From: Ileibacterium sp.
Lineage (GTDB): Bacteria > Bacillota_I > Bacilli_A > Erysipelotrichales > Erysipelotrichaceae
DNA length: 8,785 bases
Assembly (NCBI GenBank): GCA_021443945.1
Contig: JABUSF010000002.1
Location: forward strand, 31,322 to 40,106
Reading direction: 5' to 3'
A program made the translations under genes and the position numbers. The notes beneath the pieces were generated by a model, which saw only the letters and a list, made by a program, of their open reading frames with translations, was not told the DNA's origin and did not search any database. Of this stretch, positions 7,667 to 8,785 are shown piece after piece. The stretch's first letter is position 1; each line of letters starts with the position of its first letter.

Positions 7667-7963
7667 ATGAAAAACTGGTGGAAAGAAAAACCGTCCAAAG
7701 GGACATTGATTCTGTTTGGAATCGGACTTGCATTGATCATGGCATTTGGATGGGTTGTATGCCAGGACTGGGCGCAGTATCAGCTTTATTTTGAAAAGAT
7801 CATGATTCGTGCCGGACTGGAAGATCCAAGAGAAATGGACGGAGCCTTTGGAGGAGTGGTTCTGTTACGGGGATGTCTTTATCTCATCCCGGCTTTTGTT
7901 TTGATGTTGGCCGCTTGTGCCATGCATTACAATGAAAACAAGAGGCCAAAATACAGAAAATAG
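7667..7963 (+). CDS. Small two-helix membrane protein, function unknown
   Basis: A 98-residue protein I do not recognise. It has a basic N-terminus (KNWWKEKPSKG) and two hydrophobic segments, at about 13-32 (TLILFGIGLALIMAFGWVVC) and about 64-86 (VVLLRGCLYLIPAFVLMLAACAM). Between them is a roughly 30-residue loop with acidic and basic residues (EDPREMDGAFGG). It ends in a basic, polar tail. Both ends would face the cytoplasm if the positive-inside rule holds. The LAAC in the second segment is not a lipobox because it is near the C-terminus. The start is supported by GGTGA at 7659-7663, matching the 3' part of the consensus ribosome binding site at a suitable distance. A strong terminator 12 bases after the stop makes it a single-gene unit. 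It lies upstream of the MATE gene in the same direction, but that is not evidence of shared function. Confidence 0.7.
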   Translation: MKNWWKEKPSKGTLILFGIGLALIMAFGWVVCQDWAQYQLYFEKIMIRAGLEDPREMDGAFGGVVLLRGCLYLIPAFVLMLAACAMHYNENKRPKYRK

Positions 7964-7975
7964 AACCGGAAAGTG

Positions 7976-7998
7976 CATCGGCAGCCGCCGATGTTTTT
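7976..7998 (+). terminator. Rho-independent terminator after the small membrane protein gene
   Basis: A perfect 7-bp GC-rich stem CATCGGC/GCCGATG (7976-7982 with 7987-7993) with loop AGCC, directly followed by TTTTTATTT. It separates this gene from the MATE gene. Confidence 0.92.
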
Positions 7999-8043
7999 AT
8001 TTGGAAATAGTTTTGATTTTCATGTCGGATGCAAAGCAGATCG

Positions 8044-8052
8044 TGGTATTTT
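8044..8052 (+). promoter_or_regulatory. Possible extended -10 promoter for the MATE gene
   Basis: TGGTATTTT (TG-N-TATTTT) lies about 30 bases before the start codon, in the sequence ATCGTGGTATTTT. The -35 region is weak; a TTGATT at 8013-8018 is too far away. Some promoter is expected between the terminator at 7998 and the gene. Confidence 0.3.
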
Positions 8053-8081
8053 AGAGAACAGGAAAAGGAGAGGATGAAAGA

Positions 8082-8785
8082 ATGAGCGCAGGCCGTTTCT
8101 TTGACAGAAACAAAAATCTGGCCATGATTCCGGCCATCTTTGCCCTGGCATGGCCGACCATGCTGGAACAGCTTCTGCAGACGGCTGTTCAGTACATCGA
8201 CACGGCCATGGTGGGCAGTCTGGGCACTCATGCCACAGCTTCGGTGGGGGCAACCGGAACCTTGAACTGGCTGGTGACCGGGACCATTTCGGCTATGGGA
8301 ATTGGCTTTCTGGCCAGAATCTCTCAGTCATTAGGAGCAGGGGATGTCCAACAGGCGAGAAAAATCAGTGCCCAGTCCGTTTTGACAGCGCTGATTTGCG
8401 GGATCGTTTTTACGGCGGCAGCTCTTGGCCTGGCTCCTCAAATTACGCAGTGGATGCAGATTGATCCGTCCATTGAACCGGAAGCCAGAATGTATTTCAT
8501 GATTTTGAGCTCCTGCCTGCTGTTTCGAAGTGCCTGCATGATATTCGGTACGGTTTTAAGGGCGGCTGGAGATACCAAAACGCCCATGAAAGTGGGCCTG
8601 TTCATGAATGGCATCAATGTCCTTTTCAATGTTCTGCTGATTTATCCTTCCACCACGCTGCACCTGTTTGGAAGCACCATCACCATTCCTCAGGCCGGGT
8701 GGCAGACAGCCGGCGCTGCCGCAGCCAGTGCCATCGCGTTTTGCGCTGGCGGTGTTTTGATGACATGGAAGCTGTACCGTCATCC
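8082..8785 (+). CDS. MATE-family multidrug/cation antiporter, N-terminal part (3' end outside window)
   Basis: 234 codons are visible and the frame is open at the right edge; full MATE proteins are about 440-470 residues, so roughly half is present. These inner-membrane antiporters expel drugs or cationic metabolites in exchange for Na+ or H+. The first segment begins at about residue 14 (AMIPAIFALAWPTMLEQLLQ) and carries the family pattern IDTAMVGSLGTHATASVG (39-56). A conserved loop motif LRAAGDTKTPM is at 159-169, just before the helix starting VGLFMNGINVLFNVLLIYP. Several further hydrophobic helices are visible. The start at 8082 follows AGGAGAGG (8067-8074). An ATG at 8074 in another frame stops after three codons. 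No regulator adjoins it within the window. Substrate cannot be predicted. Confidence 0.93.
   Translation, partial: MSAGRFFDRNKNLAMIPAIFALAWPTMLEQLLQTAVQYIDTAMVGSLGTHATASVGATGTLNWLVTGTISAMGIGFLARISQSLGAGDVQQARKISAQSVLTALICGIVFTAAALGLAPQITQWMQIDPSIEPEARMYFMILSSCLLFRSACMIFGTVLRAAGDTKTPMKVGLFMNGINVLFNVLLIYPSTTLHLFGSTITIPQAGWQTAGAAAASAIAFCAGGVLMTWKLYRH

Noticed and set aside
7489..7794. Plus-strand 101-codon frame
   Set aside because: It begins inside the conserved leader of lipoprotein B, overlaps the better-supported gene at 7667 in another frame, has no ribosome binding site and gives an unconvincing protein.

Overview
The window looks like chromosomal DNA of a Bacillota (low-to-mid GC Gram-positive), probably a fermentative, gut-type anaerobe. 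This rests on strong AGGAGG-type ribosome binding sites, hairpin-plus-T-tract terminators, LAAC lipoboxes, a phospho-beta-glucosidase and a short (754-residue) glycogen phosphorylase. The genus cannot be named from the sequence alone. No phage, transposase, CRISPR, tRNA or rRNA signal was seen.

Layout: (1) 1-768, minus strand, the N-terminal 256 residues of a P-loop AAA-type ATPase that runs off the left edge. It is preceded by an array of short direct repeats with an exact 29-bp period. (2) 904-3439, minus strand, a 6-phospho-beta-glucosidase (GH1) followed by an AraC-family regulator, closed by a good terminator at 876-903. (3) 3440-3809, a divergent control region with two catabolite-repression-like (cre-like) palindromes. 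(4) 3810-6074, plus strand, glycogen phosphorylase with its own terminator. (5) 6240-7516, minus strand, a tandem duplication of a complete small transcription unit (leader, lipoprotein gene, terminator). (6) 7667-7963, plus strand, a small two-helix membrane protein with its own terminator. (7) 8082-8785, plus strand, the N-terminal part of a MATE-family multidrug/cation antiporter that runs off the right edge.

How the genes fit together: the central part is carbohydrate metabolism. The GH1 enzyme would hydrolyse phosphorylated beta-glucosides brought in by a PTS transporter not encoded here, probably under control of the adjacent AraC-type regulator. Glycogen phosphorylase releases glucose-1-phosphate from stored glycogen. 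The cre-like sites between these two divergent genes suggest shared carbon-source control. The flanking genes (ATPase, lipoprotein pair, small membrane protein, MATE pump) have no obvious functional link to this core.

I found no clear undescribed multi-gene system. The most unusual signals are the 29-bp-period repeat array in front of the ATPase and the duplicated lipoprotein units, whose leaders are better conserved than the mature proteins and whose terminator stems show compensating changes.
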